A stretch of 34,992 nt of DNA from Oscillospiraceae bacterium (GCA_017505505.1 JAFVPA010000045.1:1-34992); one strand, 5' to 3'; shown: positions 7,527 through 15,113, counted from the stretch's first letter. Notes: generated from the letters alone by a model not told the origin. Numbers and translations are program-made.

Positions 7527-8561
7527 TCAAAGACCTGCCTCGATAAAGGATTTTAGCGCGGCAACAGGTGTCGGAACGACTGCACAATCGCCGATTTTGT
7601 TGGGAATGATCAGTTTAACGGTATCTCCGGAACGTTTTTTGTCGGATAAGGTATAGGTATAGATGTCATTCACAGGATATTCCGTACGGACAGGAAGTCC
7701 GAACTTATCAAGACAGGCCACAATACGCTCAGCATCAGGACACTTCGCAGCACGGCTGACGATGGCCATACCGATAGCGACGGATTTTCCATGGGACAGG
7801 GAAAAATTGCTTCTGGCTTCCACACCATGGCCGATGGTATGCCCCAGGTTCAGCTTCATCCGGGCTCCGGTATCAAATTCGTCCTCCATGACCACGTCCC
7901 GTTTCCACTGGACACAACGGGTGATAACACTTTCCCGGTCAAAGGACAGCCCTTTCTCTTCCAGATGGGCGAATAGTTCCGGGTCATACAGAACGCCGTA
8001 TTTGATGACCTCAGCGCATCCGTCCCGGAAAATATCCACAGGGAGAGAATTCAGAGTGTCAATATCGCAGAGTACCAGGCTTGGCTGACAGAAGGCACCG
8101 CATAGGTTTTTTCCCGCAGGCAGGTCAATGGCAGTCTTACCGCCCACAGAGGAATCCACTGCGGCCAGCAGGGTGGTGGGGACCTGAATAAACCGGATGC
8201 CCCGCAGGAATGTGGCGGCGGCAAAGCCTGCCAGATCACCTACGACACCGCCGCCCAGTGCTACCAGCAGATCCGTGCGGGTCAGATGGTTCTGGGCAAG
8301 GAAATTCACCAGATCCAGATAGGTGGCGGCATTTTTACTTTCTTCCCCGGAAGGGAAGACGAAGGATACCACGTCAAAGCCTGCTGTCTTCAGACTTTCT
8401 TCGGCAATGGCTCCATAAAGCGGGAACACGGTGGATTCGCTGACAATACAGACCTTCTTCGCTTTTCCCAACTGCCGGGCTTCCGCACCGATGGTTTTCA
8501 GCAGTCCGCTGCCGATTTTGATATCATAGGTCTTGGAGACGCTCACGGTAACGGTATTCAT
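7527..8561 (-). CDS. aroB: 3-dehydroquinate synthase
   Basis: Cyclises DAHP to 3-dehydroquinate (step 2), an NAD- and zinc-dependent reaction. The 344 residues cover the complete family: SGEESKN around 74, the NAD-binding LGGGVVGDLAGFAAAT around 102-117, QVPTTLLAAVDSSVGGKTAID with the active-site Lys, GKNLCGAF, CAEVIKYG with a zinc-ligand Glu, and LNLGHTIGHGVEA with zinc-binding His residues. Its ATG overlaps the tyrA stop by four bases (ATGA), so the genes are translationally coupled. Confidence 0.96.
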   Translation of the reverse strand: MNTVTVSVSKTYDIKIGSGLLKTIGAEARQLGKAKKVCIVSESTVFPLYGAIAEESLKTAGFDVVSFVFPSGEESKNAATYLDLVNFLAQNHLTRTDLLVALGGGVVGDLAGFAAATFLRGIRFIQVPTTLLAAVDSSVGGKTAIDLPAGKNLCGAFCQPSLVLCDIDTLNSLPVDIFRDGCAEVIKYGVLYDPELFAHLEEKGLSFDRESVITRCVQWKRDVVMEDEFDTGARMKLNLGHTIGHGVEARSNFSLSHGKSVAIGMAIVSRAAKCPDAERIVACLDKFGLPVRTEYPVNDIYTYTLSDKKRSGDTVKLIIPNKIGDCAVVPTPVAALKSFIEAGL

Positions 8562-9388
8562 CCATCCACCTGCTCTTTCCGTTTCTTGCCCTCGTCCAGC
8601 AGGGATACCAGCTTTTTCCTATCATTGGCTTCCAAAGCTTCTTTGTATTGGTTCAGGCTGTTAATGTAGTAATCCAGCTCGAACAGGACGTTTTCTTTAT
8701 TCTCCATAAATAGCTCCGCCCACATCTGGGGGTTCAGCCAGGCGACCCTGGTCAGGTCTTTGTAACTGCCTGCGGAGAAGCCTTTGTGTTTCAATGCTGT
8801 GGGGGATTTGATAAAGGCATTGCTCAAAATATGGGGCATCTGGGAGGTAAAGGCGATCATCTTATCATGCTCCTCCGCTGTCGTGACCGAGAAGGACCCA
8901 AATTGACAGGGCTTCAGTGCGGTCTTTACCCGGTCCAGCAGCTGCATATCGTCAAATACGGGCGGCACCAGCACCATGGGGGCACCCCTGAAAAGTCCGG
9001 CCCGGCTGTACTTGAACCCAGAGAACTGGGAACCGGCCATGGGATGGCCGCCCACAAAGGTAAAGCCATATTTTTCCGCCAGTGGGAAGCATCGCTGGCA
9101 GATCTCTTTCTTAATACCGCAGCAGTCCATCACCAGGGCCTTCGGAGAGACCAGATGGGCATTCTTTTCCAGCCAGGAAGCACTGCCGTCGGGATAGATG
9201 GCAAGCAGGATCAGGTCACACTCCGCAATGGTCTGCTCGTCCAGCCGCCCATGCACCGCTCCCGCCAGCATGGCAAAGGACAGCATATTTTCATTTCGCT
9301 GGATGGCATAGACGGTGTGGCCTTCCAGCGCATAGGCCCGGGCAAGAGAACCGCCGATGAGGCCAAGGCCTAAAATGCCGACCTTCAT
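8558..9388 (-). CDS. tyrA: Prephenate dehydrogenase
   Basis: Oxidatively decarboxylates prephenate to 4-hydroxyphenylpyruvate, the committed step to tyrosine. The 276 residues begin with a Rossmann NAD(P) motif GLGLIGGSLARA (about 6-17). The family motif GGHPMAGSQFSGF is near 117-129, with the conserved His. The helical C-terminal half has FTSQMPHILSNAF. There is no fused ACT or chorismate mutase domain, so tyrosine feedback would have to act on AroF or on transcription. The start overlaps the aroF stop by four bases (ATGA). Confidence 0.93.
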   Translation of the reverse strand: MKVGILGLGLIGGSLARAYALEGHTVYAIQRNENMLSFAMLAGAVHGRLDEQTIAECDLILLAIYPDGSASWLEKNAHLVSPKALVMDCCGIKKEICQRCFPLAEKYGFTFVGGHPMAGSQFSGFKYSRAGLFRGAPMVLVPPVFDDMQLLDRVKTALKPCQFGSFSVTTAEEHDKMIAFTSQMPHILSNAFIKSPTALKHKGFSAGSYKDLTRVAWLNPQMWAELFMENKENVLFELDYYINSLNQYKEALEANDRKKLVSLLDEGKKRKEQVDG

Positions 9389-10386
9389 ACCATGACCTCC
9401 CGGATGCGGCGGACCTGTTTATTCAGTACATCGAACTGGGGCGGCGTCAGGGACTGGGAGCCGTCGCACAGGGCGCAGGAGGGATTATTGTGTACCTCAA
9501 TCATGATGCCGTCGGCTCCGCAGGCGGTAGCGGCATAGGCCATGGGAGCCACCAGACTGGCTTTGCCGGTGGCATGGCTGGGATCTACCACCACGGGCAG
9601 ATGGCTCAGGCCGTGCAAAACAGATACGGCAGACAGGTCCAGGGTATTCCGGGTGGCGGTCTCAAAAGTACGGATGCCACGCTCACAGAGAATGACCTGC
9701 TCGTTGCCCTCGCTCATAATGTATTCGGCACTCATCAGCAGCTCCTGCAGGGTATTGGCCAGGCCCCGCTTCAAGAGAATGGGCTTTCTGGTTTTGCCCA
9801 GTTCCTTCAGCAGATCAAAATTCTGCATATTTCTGGCACCCACCTGGATGATATCCACATCCGCAAACAGGTCCAGGGTGGAGATGTTCATGATCTCCGT
9901 CACGATGGGCAGTCCGGTGGCCTCCTTTGCTTTCAGCAGAAGCCGGATACCCTCTCCCTTCATACCCTGGAAGGCATAGGGGGAGGTACGGGGCTTAAAG
10001 GCACCGCCCCGGAGGATATCCGCACCGGAGGCCTTCACGGCCTGGGCGACTTCAATGATCTGCTCTTCGGATTCCACGGAGCAGGGCCCGGCGATCATGG
10101 CAAAATAACCGCCGCCGATCTTTGCGTTTCCAACTTCAATGATAGTATCCTTGGGATGGAATTTCCGGTTGGCCTGCTTATAAGGTTCAGAGACACGCTT
10201 GACGGTTTCCACCATTTCCAGACTTTTCAGAAGGTCCATATCCACCCGGCTGGTGTCACCCACCAGGCCCAGAACGGTTACTTCCGCGCCTTCGGAAATA
10301 TGAACATCCAGGTTCATAGCCTTCAGCCAGTCCACCAGATGCTGCCGTTGGGCGATGGTGGTACCGGATTTCAGGATCGCGATCAT
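9385..10386 (-). CDS. aroF: DAHP synthase, type I-beta with N-terminal regulatory domain
   Basis: Condenses PEP and erythrose-4-phosphate to DAHP, the entry step of the pathway. The 333 residues contain an N-terminal ferredoxin-like domain (about 1-75) of the sort that gives allosteric Tyr/Phe inhibition in the Thermotoga-type enzyme, then the TIM barrel: MIAGPCSVES around 95, RGGAFKPRTSPYAFQG around 122-137, QVGARNMQNF, LLKRG, CERGIRTFE, PVVVDPSHATG, and IEVHNNP. ATG 10386 is chosen because AGGAG precedes it at a suitable distance. An in-frame TTG at 10404 falls in the U-tract of the upstream attenuator and is rejected. First structural gene of the operon, directly downstream of the leader. 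Confidence 0.95.
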   Translation of the reverse strand: MIAILKSGTTIAQRQHLVDWLKAMNLDVHISEGAEVTVLGLVGDTSRVDMDLLKSLEMVETVKRVSEPYKQANRKFHPKDTIIEVGNAKIGGGYFAMIAGPCSVESEEQIIEVAQAVKASGADILRGGAFKPRTSPYAFQGMKGEGIRLLLKAKEATGLPIVTEIMNISTLDLFADVDIIQVGARNMQNFDLLKELGKTRKPILLKRGLANTLQELLMSAEYIMSEGNEQVILCERGIRTFETATRNTLDLSAVSVLHGLSHLPVVVDPSHATGKASLVAPMAYAATACGADGIMIEVHNNPSCALCDGSQSLTPPQFDVLNKQVRRIREVMV

Positions 10387-10402
10387 AAAAACATCTCCTA
10401 AC

Positions 10403-10436
10403 AAAAATAACGCCGCACGTGCAATTCGTGCGGCGT
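10403..10436 (-). terminator. Leader intrinsic terminator (attenuator, segments 3:4)
   Basis: In the aro leader RNA a 10-bp perfect stem (ACGCCGCACG at 10436-10427 with CGTGCGGCGT at 10419-10410) encloses loop AATTGCA. TTATTTTTGTT follows, and then the aroF Shine-Dalgarno. The terminator therefore sits between the operon promoter and its first gene, which makes sense only if it is conditional. Confidence 0.9.
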
Positions 10437-10515
10437 CTTAAAAATACATTTTAAGCTTCCGAAAGTCTGCTGCAGCACAAATTGCTATTACTTTTTGTGG
10501 TCAAAAAAGTAATAG
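10421..10515 (-). promoter_or_regulatory. Mutually exclusive leader RNA structures (pause stem 1:2 and antiterminator 2:3)
   Basis: Three competing pairings can be read in the leader. Stem 1:2: CTATTACTTTTT (10515-10504, inside the Tyr/Phe codons) pairs perfectly with AAAAAGTAATAG (10496-10485), extended by CTGCAGC (10540-10534) with GCTGCAG (10476-10470). Stem 2:3: GCAATTTGTGC (10485-10475) pairs with GCACGAATTGC (10431-10421) over 11 consecutive positions with one G-U. Stem 3:4 is the terminator, whose 5' arm and loop overlap segment 3. So 2:3 excludes the terminator, and 1:2 or a ribosome at the stop codon excludes 2:3. Confidence 0.82.
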
Positions 10516-10556
10516 TAGCAAAAGGAAACGTAAGCTGCAGTGCGGCAAGTGTTCAT
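10488..10556 (-). CDS. Tyr/Phe-rich leader peptide of the aro operon
   Basis: A 22-codon frame with its own Shine-Dalgarno (GGAGG at 10568-10564, seven bases before ATG 10556) and a tandem stop (TAA TAG). The C-terminal part reads AYVSFCYYYFFDHKK: four Tyr and three Phe among 22 residues, no Trp. The five consecutive codons UAC UAU UAC UUU UUU fall in segment 1 of the leader hairpins. A ribosome stalled there would cover segment 1 and leave segment 2 free to form the antiterminator. A ribosome that reaches the stop would cover roughly 10490-10476, hide segment 2 and let the terminator form. The arrangement matches the classical phe/trp leader peptide design and the operon's products. The peptide itself probably has no function. 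Too short for ordinary gene calling. Confidence 0.85.
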   Translation of the reverse strand: MNTCRTAAYVSFCYYYFFDHKK

Positions 10557-10587
10557 GAAAATGCCTCCAAGTCCGGTTGCTGCGGAC

Positions 10588-10616
10588 ATTATACCACGGG
10601 TGGTGGAACAATGCAA
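10588..10616 (-). promoter_or_regulatory. Sigma-A promoter of the aro operon
   Basis: TTGCAT (10616-10611), a 17-base spacer, and a consensus TATAAT (10593-10588). Transcription would start near 10581, giving about 195 bases of leader before aroF. It lies just after the stop of the nucleotidyltransferase gene on the same strand, where I see no terminator, so some read-through from that gene is possible. Confidence 0.88.
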
Positions 10617-10632
10617 GAGGGAATCGGGAAAA

Positions 10633-11406
10633 TCAGAGAATTTTTGCCAAAGCGTCCAGAATGCGGTCCAGATCCCGGGCTACCATTTCCGGTTGCCGGA
10701 ACATGTGGGAGAACAGGGCAGTAAGGTTTTCTTCAAACTGCTCGGGAAGTGTTTGGCAGGTTTCCCGGCAAAGCTGCATCAGTCGTTTTTCACCGGGATG
10801 GGTTTGGCGGTTCAGAGCAAACAGAAGGTCAAAATAGGATTCCAGGAATGCAGAAACGCGGTGGTTGATACTGACCAGGTCACCCCGTTTTACAGCTTTG
10901 TTGATCTGTGATTCGTAAGCCGGCATAGCGGTGCGGAGCAGTTTCCAGTTCCGGTCCATAATATCCGTTCGGAGGGCTTCCGGATAAGCTACATCATAGC
11001 GCTGCTTTGCCGCAGCCAGGCGGTTGCCTTTATCATAGAGGATCTTACAGGTTCGCAGGTTGTGCCACATACAGGTGGTATAACCATTGCGTCCATGGCA
11101 GCTTTCCACCACATCGGCAACATCTGCGGTAAAGGCATCCAGATTCCGATACAGGATATCAATATCAATGCCATTGTTCAGGGTACAGTTGTCCTCATAT
11201 TCCCAGAAATGATTACCGATCTCCATATAGGAGCAGTATTTCTCCAGGATACTGCGGCGGATATCTTCCGCAATGGGGGCGGTGCAGTAAAGATAGATGT
11301 CATAATCAGATCGTTCATCATAGTGCTGTCCGGCCCGGGAGCCGCCCAGCGCGATGGCTTCGATCTCAGGCAGGGTGGAGAGTTCCATAAAAAGCTGATC
11401 GACCAT
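10633..11406 (-). CDS. Nucleotidyltransferase-fold protein (DUF4037-like)
   Basis: A 257-residue protein whose start carries the polymerase-beta-type nucleotidyltransferase signature: ALGGSRAGQHYDERSDYDIYLY (Gly-Ser plus Asp-x-Asp, about residues 19-40), with a possible third acidic residue in DIDILY. These bind Mg-NTP in the family. The rest is helical and resembles the DUF4037 group, which also includes aminoglycoside-adenylyltransferase-like proteins. The substrate is unknown and resistance should not be assumed. ATG 11406 is preferred: GAGGTGG precedes it at good distance, while the longer start at 11448 overlaps the predicted -10 box. It is transcribed divergently from the helicase gene. 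Confidence 0.75.
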   Translation of the reverse strand: MVDQLFMELSTLPEIEAIALGGSRAGQHYDERSDYDIYLYCTAPIAEDIRRSILEKYCSYMEIGNHFWEYEDNCTLNNGIDIDILYRNLDAFTADVADVVESCHGRNGYTTCMWHNLRTCKILYDKGNRLAAAKQRYDVAYPEALRTDIMDRNWKLLRTAMPAYESQINKAVKRGDLVSINHRVSAFLESYFDLLFALNRQTHPGEKRLMQLCRETCQTLPEQFEENLTALFSHMFRQPEMVARDLDRILDALAKIL

Positions 11407-11439
11407 AGGGGCCACCTCGTTTCGAAAAGTTTCGTAAAT

Positions 11440-11468
11440 ATTGTACATCCTTTTTGAAAATACTGCAA
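11440..11468 (-). promoter_or_regulatory. Sigma-A promoter of the nucleotidyltransferase gene
   Basis: TTGCAG (11468-11463), 17 bases, TACAAT (11445-11440). The -10 box overlaps an upstream ATG, which supports the downstream start at 11406. Confidence 0.7.
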
Positions 11469-11544
11469 GAACAAATCTATCGTACCCGGTTTATTGGACG
11501 GTAAAATTTGTAATATATCCCTATAAAGCCATGGGGGGAACATT

Positions 11545-13686
11545 ATGGACTATCTGAAAGACCTGAATCCTGAGCAGCTGGAGGCTGTGACCACCACAGA
11601 AGGCTATATCCGAGTGGTGGCAGGAGCCGGTTCCGGAAAGACGAAAACGTTAACAGCACGATATATGTATCTTGTGGAGCAGCTCGGTATCTCCACAGCA
11701 AACATCCTGTGTGTTACCTTTACAAATAAAGCGGCGGCAGAGATGAAAAAGCGGATTCGCCGTTCCTTACCGGATCAGGACCTGGGGCGGATCACCACTT
11801 TCCACGGCTTCTGTGTAGGACTTTTAAAAGAGGACTGCCATGTGGTGCAGTATCCGTCTACCTTTATTGTTCTGGATGAAGAGGATAAGGAAGCTATTTT
11901 ACGTACCGTATTCGAAGACTTGGGGATCACCAGCCGGGAAATGACCATCAAAGAGGCGGTGGACCATATCGGCTGGCGCAAGGGCGGCCGGGGGTATGTG
12001 AAGACGCTCATCGGTGATCCGGAAAAACTGCGGCAGTTGGCCAATGAGGCTACCACGCTGAAGGATAAGGTGCTGTACCGCTATTTTTATGAACAGCGCA
12101 AATGCTACGGTCTGGATTTTGACGATCTGGTCTACTTCGTTCTGTATATCTTACAGAACAGCAAGGAGACCCGGGAAAAATGGCAGTCCCGGCTGGAATA
12201 CATCATGGTGGATGAGTTCCAGGACATCGACAAGGACCAGTACGCCCTGGCGGACATTCTTTCCGGTTACCATAAAAACCTCTTCGTGGTAGGTGATCCT
12301 GACCAGACCATCTATACCTGGCGGGGAGCGGATGTGAAATTCATTCTGGAATTTGACAGCCGCCATGAAGATGTGAAGACCATCTACTTGAATACCAATT
12401 ACCGCAGCATTCCCCAGATCCTCACGGCATCCAATGCGCTCATTGATAAAAACCGGGACCGGCTGAAGAAACAGCTTTCCGCCGTCCGCCCAGATTCCCG
12501 GAAGCCACTGTATTTCCATGCAAAGACCGGACAGATGGAAGCGGACTGGATGACTGCCAATATGCGGGCGTTGCACGAAGCAGGAATGCCCTATTCCGCC
12601 ATGGGCGTGCTGTACCGGGCTCATTATGTGTCCCGTACCGTAGAAGAATCTTTGATAAAAAATAAGATCCCCTATGTTCTGTATTCCGGCGTGGAATTCT
12701 ACAAACGGAAGGAGATCAAGGATATTCTGTGCTATCTTCGAATGGTCTACTGCGGTGATGATATCAGTTTCCTGCGTACGGTCAACGAACCCCGCCGGGG
12801 TGTAGGACGTACCAGGATCGGAGCACTGAAGGAGTATGCCGCACTGCACAAATGCAGCCTTTACGAAGCGCTCCTGGCCTGCCTGGACACAGTTCTGTTC
12901 CGCCGCAGCCGGGCCAAAGAATATGCGCGCCTGATTGAAAAGTACCGGGCCATTTTCGATGGAATGGATCTGACGGACCTGCTGGCCGGCATCCTCAGTG
13001 AAAGCGGCTATGAGGATATGCTCCGCAGCAGCGGTGAGGAAGAACGGCTGGACAACCTGGCAGAGCTGAAACAGGCCATCTATGATTTCGAACGGAAAGC
13101 GGGGGAGGAGGTCACTCTGGGCAATTATCTGGACCATGCAGCCCTGTTCACCAACATGGACCAGACGGAAAAGGCACAGGCGGTGAAGCTCATGACCATC
13201 CACGCGGCCAAGGGTCTGGAATTCCCGGTGGTATTCCTGTGCGGACTGTCCGAGGGAATATTCCCCGGGAAACGGGCCAACACCCGGGAAAAGCTGGAAG
13301 AGGAGCGGCGGCTGTGCTACGTTGCCTTCACCCGGGCCAAGGACCGGCTGTTCCTGTCTGATGCGGCTGGCAGTAATTACGATGGCTCTTTCCGGTATCC
13401 CAGCCGTTTCCTGTTCAATGCGGAGAAGGACAATGTGGAATACGCAGCCCCTTTGGACCCGGAGTTGGAAGAACGGGCACTGGAACAGATCCGGAAAACA
13501 GAAGATACCGCTTCCCGGCCAGCACAGCCCTGTGAGCAGGTGGGAAAACGTATCCTGCATCCCGTATTTGGAGAGGGAACCGTCATTGGCACGCCACGGG
13601 GCCAGGAGGGCATTATCGTCCAGTTTGAAACCATGGTAACGCCCCGGACCTTTGGTCCGGCAGCAAAAATTGTCTGGCTGACATAA
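11545..13686 (+). CDS. UvrD/PcrA-type superfamily 1 DNA helicase
   Basis: A 3'-5' SF1A DNA helicase of 713 residues, complete. Motifs in order: Q-motif NPEQLEAV (8-15), Walker A AGAGSGKT (26-33), TFTNKAAAEM (Ia), MVDEFQDI (motif II), VVGDPDQTIYTWRGA (III), TNYRS (IV), MTIHAAKGLEFPVVFL (V), and YVAFTRAKDRLFLS (VI). The last ~50 residues (HPVFGEGTVIG, then IVQFE) resemble the C-terminal Tudor-like segment that lets PcrA/UvrD contact RNA polymerase. It could be PcrA itself or a paralogue; a further copy elsewhere cannot be excluded. SD GGGGGA is seven bases before ATG. No clean promoter was found in the 138 bases separating it from the divergent gene. Confidence 0.9.
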   Translation: MDYLKDLNPEQLEAVTTTEGYIRVVAGAGSGKTKTLTARYMYLVEQLGISTANILCVTFTNKAAAEMKKRIRRSLPDQDLGRITTFHGFCVGLLKEDCHVVQYPSTFIVLDEEDKEAILRTVFEDLGITSREMTIKEAVDHIGWRKGGRGYVKTLIGDPEKLRQLANEATTLKDKVLYRYFYEQRKCYGLDFDDLVYFVLYILQNSKETREKWQSRLEYIMVDEFQDIDKDQYALADILSGYHKNLFVVGDPDQTIYTWRGADVKFILEFDSRHEDVKTIYLNTNYRSIPQILTASNALIDKNRDRLKKQLSAVRPDSRKPLYFHAKTGQMEADWMTANMRALHEAGMPYSAMGVLYRAHYVSRTVEESLIKNKIPYVLYSGVEFYKRKEIKDILCYLRMVYCGDDISFLRTVNEPRRGVGRTRIGALKEYAALHKCSLYEALLACLDTVLFRRSRAKEYARLIEKYRAIFDGMDLTDLLAGILSESGYEDMLRSSGEEERLDNLAELKQAIYDFERKAGEEVTLGNYLDHAALFTNMDQTEKAQAVKLMTIHAAKGLEFPVVFLCGLSEGIFPGKRANTREKLEEERRLCYVAFTRAKDRLFLSDAAGSNYDGSFRYPSRFLFNAEKDNVEYAAPLDPELEERALEQIRKTEDTASRPAQPCEQVGKRILHPVFGEGTVIGTPRGQEGIIVQFETMVTPRTFGPAAKIVWLT

Positions 13687-13690
13687 AAAT

Positions 13691-13922
13691 AAGTGGTATC
13701 CCAATGGATACCACTTCAGACTGTCAAAAAAGTCTCAAAATTAAATGTCATCGCGAACCAGTCCTCAGACTGGTGTGGCGATCTCCTCAAAAGAAGTAAA
13801 ACTCTCAATTTTAGGAAGAATATGTTCTCAAATCTGGGGGATTGCCACGCCAGTGTGCGCACTGGCTCGCAATGACATGGTTTTTCGACACGCTGAAGCG
13901 GTATCCCAATGGGATACCGCTT
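13691..13922. repeat. Composite inverted repeat of two palindromic modules
   Basis: Two related units face each other between convergent genes. Each begins with a short perfect hairpin (AAGTGGTATCC stem at 13691-13716; AAGCGGTATCCC stem at 13896-13922). Reading inward, each continues with TTCAG, TGTC(A/G)AAAAA, and then a second palindromic module, TGTCAT(C/T)GCGA(A/G)CCAGT (13746-13787 on plus, 13836-13878 on minus). That module folds on itself by CCAGTC/GACTGG or CCAGTG/CACTGG, flanked by GCGAT or GCAAT arms. The whole could fold as one large cruciform-like hairpin. The outer hairpins may stop both convergent transcripts, though U-tracts are weak. Resembles REP/MITE-type dispersed repeats; no gene inside. 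Confidence 0.8.
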
Positions 13923-13925
13923 GTC

Positions 13926-14516
13926 TCAAAATAAAAAGGGAATAATCATTTTTTCCAGAAAAGGCTGCAGGAAGAACATAACAGAAAAGGCTGCGGTACA
14001 GACACCATACAATTCTCTGTGCTCCCAGTCCTGTGCAGCTTTGGGGACCCTTCGTGTGATCATCCGGGCAAGGCACCAGCCAACCGTTGTACCGGTCGTA
14101 TTGGTGATCAGATCGTTCACATCCGTAGCCCGGAAGGTAAAGATCTGCAAAAGCTCTATCAAAAGAGATACGGCGAAACCAAACAGAACGGTATGAGAAA
14201 AGGCTCTGTATCTTTTCCAAAACAGCGGAAGGGCAGCGCCCAATGGGAGAAACAGCAGAACATTCAGAAAACTGTTGGTAAAGTCTGAAAACATATACCG
14301 GAAGGGTATCAGATTGAGATTCGGATCAAACCGCACATAATTCACCGTGGGGAGTCCTACTACCGCATAGACACCGGACAGGTAGGCAGCCAGGAGAAGA
14401 TAGAAGCAGGCTTTCTTCCGGCTATGATAATACTGTTTGTTCAGAAACAGGAACAGGGGAGCCAGAAACACAGCCGCCAGGGCCGCATCCAGGCCCATGA
14501 ACAGGATCCTGCGCAT
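13926..14516 (-). CDS. VanZ-family membrane protein
   Basis: A 196-residue integral membrane protein with about five hydrophobic segments. The VanZ family pattern is clear: VNLIPF-like LNLIPFRYM (about 67-75), the SFLNVLLFLPLG segment, and ELLQIFTFRATDVNDLITNTTGTTVGW (about 121-147). VanZ gives low-level teicoplanin resistance in enterococci, but most family members have no tested function, so no resistance claim is made. AAGGAG lies ten bases before ATG. It starts 14 bases after the phospholipase-like gene and is probably co-transcribed. The C-terminal ~50 residues extend beyond the core motif. Confidence 0.85.
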   Translation of the reverse strand: MRRILFMGLDAALAAVFLAPLFLFLNKQYYHSRKKACFYLLLAAYLSGVYAVVGLPTVNYVRFDPNLNLIPFRYMFSDFTNSFLNVLLFLPLGAALPLFWKRYRAFSHTVLFGFAVSLLIELLQIFTFRATDVNDLITNTTGTTVGWCLARMITRRVPKAAQDWEHRELYGVCTAAFSVMFFLQPFLEKMIIPFLF

Positions 14517-14530
14517 GATGGATCGTCTCC

Positions 14531-15082
14531 TTAGAGGATGGGTTTTACGAACAGGACGGCCAGCACACAGCAGCAGGCTGTCAGGGCAAAGCGGCTGTCA
14601 TTGTGGATATTAGACTCCACCTGCTCATATTCCCGGTGATAGCTGCAAATGGCACCCATGATGGTCCGGGCAATGGTAATGTCGACCTGAGGATCTTCTG
14701 CCATAAATTCCAGAAAATGCTCCTGCAAGGCATCTTCGTACTGCTTATGATCGGACAGGTCGGTAGGAAAGTCAGCATTGTGGGCATAGGTAAAGGCATC
14801 GGTGGTATAGTGGATCAGCTTACCCAAGGTATAGTAATCATACAGGTTCAGCTTTTTCTTATGCTCCAGCCGCCAGGAGATATCCTTCATGAAGTGGCGG
14901 GCATTGCGGTAGTTGTGGCCACGAAGCCACTGGAAACGGAGAGAGCCTTTTAAATAGGTAATGGGATTCCGGTCCGGCTCAATGCAGCCGATTTGAAAGG
15001 CCTTTACATAGGCTTTCGGGACCTCCGCCATATAATGCTGTGCCAGATACCGCCCCAGGCAGCGGTGGCTTTTTCCACGCAT
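14531..15082 (-). CDS. Zinc-dependent phospholipase C-like protein
   Basis: A 183-residue protein of the zinc-dependent phospholipase C fold (the family of bacterial alpha-toxin catalytic domains). It shows conserved His/Asp metal-ligand patterns: SHRCLGRYLAQHY near the start, IEPDRN around 33, GHNYRNARHFMKDI around 54-67, and GKLIHYTTDAFTYAHN around 86-101. No signal peptide is seen, so it may act in the cytoplasm or be a divergent non-secreted member, unlike secreted toxins. ATG 15082 is chosen because AAAGGGG precedes it by seven bases; in-frame ATGs further upstream lack such a site and lie close to or beyond the -10 box. Confidence 0.78.
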   Translation of the reverse strand: MRGKSHRCLGRYLAQHYMAEVPKAYVKAFQIGCIEPDRNPITYLKGSLRFQWLRGHNYRNARHFMKDISWRLEHKKKLNLYDYYTLGKLIHYTTDAFTYAHNADFPTDLSDHKQYEDALQEHFLEFMAEDPQVDITIARTIMGAICSYHREYEQVESNIHNDSRFALTACCCVLAVLFVKPIL

Positions 15083-15113
15083 GAAATTGCCCCTTTCCAT
15101 ATTTTCTGCCTGA

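Noticed and set aside
10387..10404. Upstream TTG start for aroF (six extra residues)
   Set aside because: It lies within the attenuator U-tract with no ribosome site; ATG 10386 has AGGAG at the right distance and gives the normal N-terminus.
11407..11448. Longer start for the nucleotidyltransferase (14 extra residues)
   Set aside because: The ATG overlaps the predicted -10 box and has no usable Shine-Dalgarno; ATG 11406 does.
12151..13704. Minus-strand frame of about 517 codons opposite the helicase
   Set aside because: No recognisable domains or ribosome site; the plus-strand helicase has every SF1 motif.
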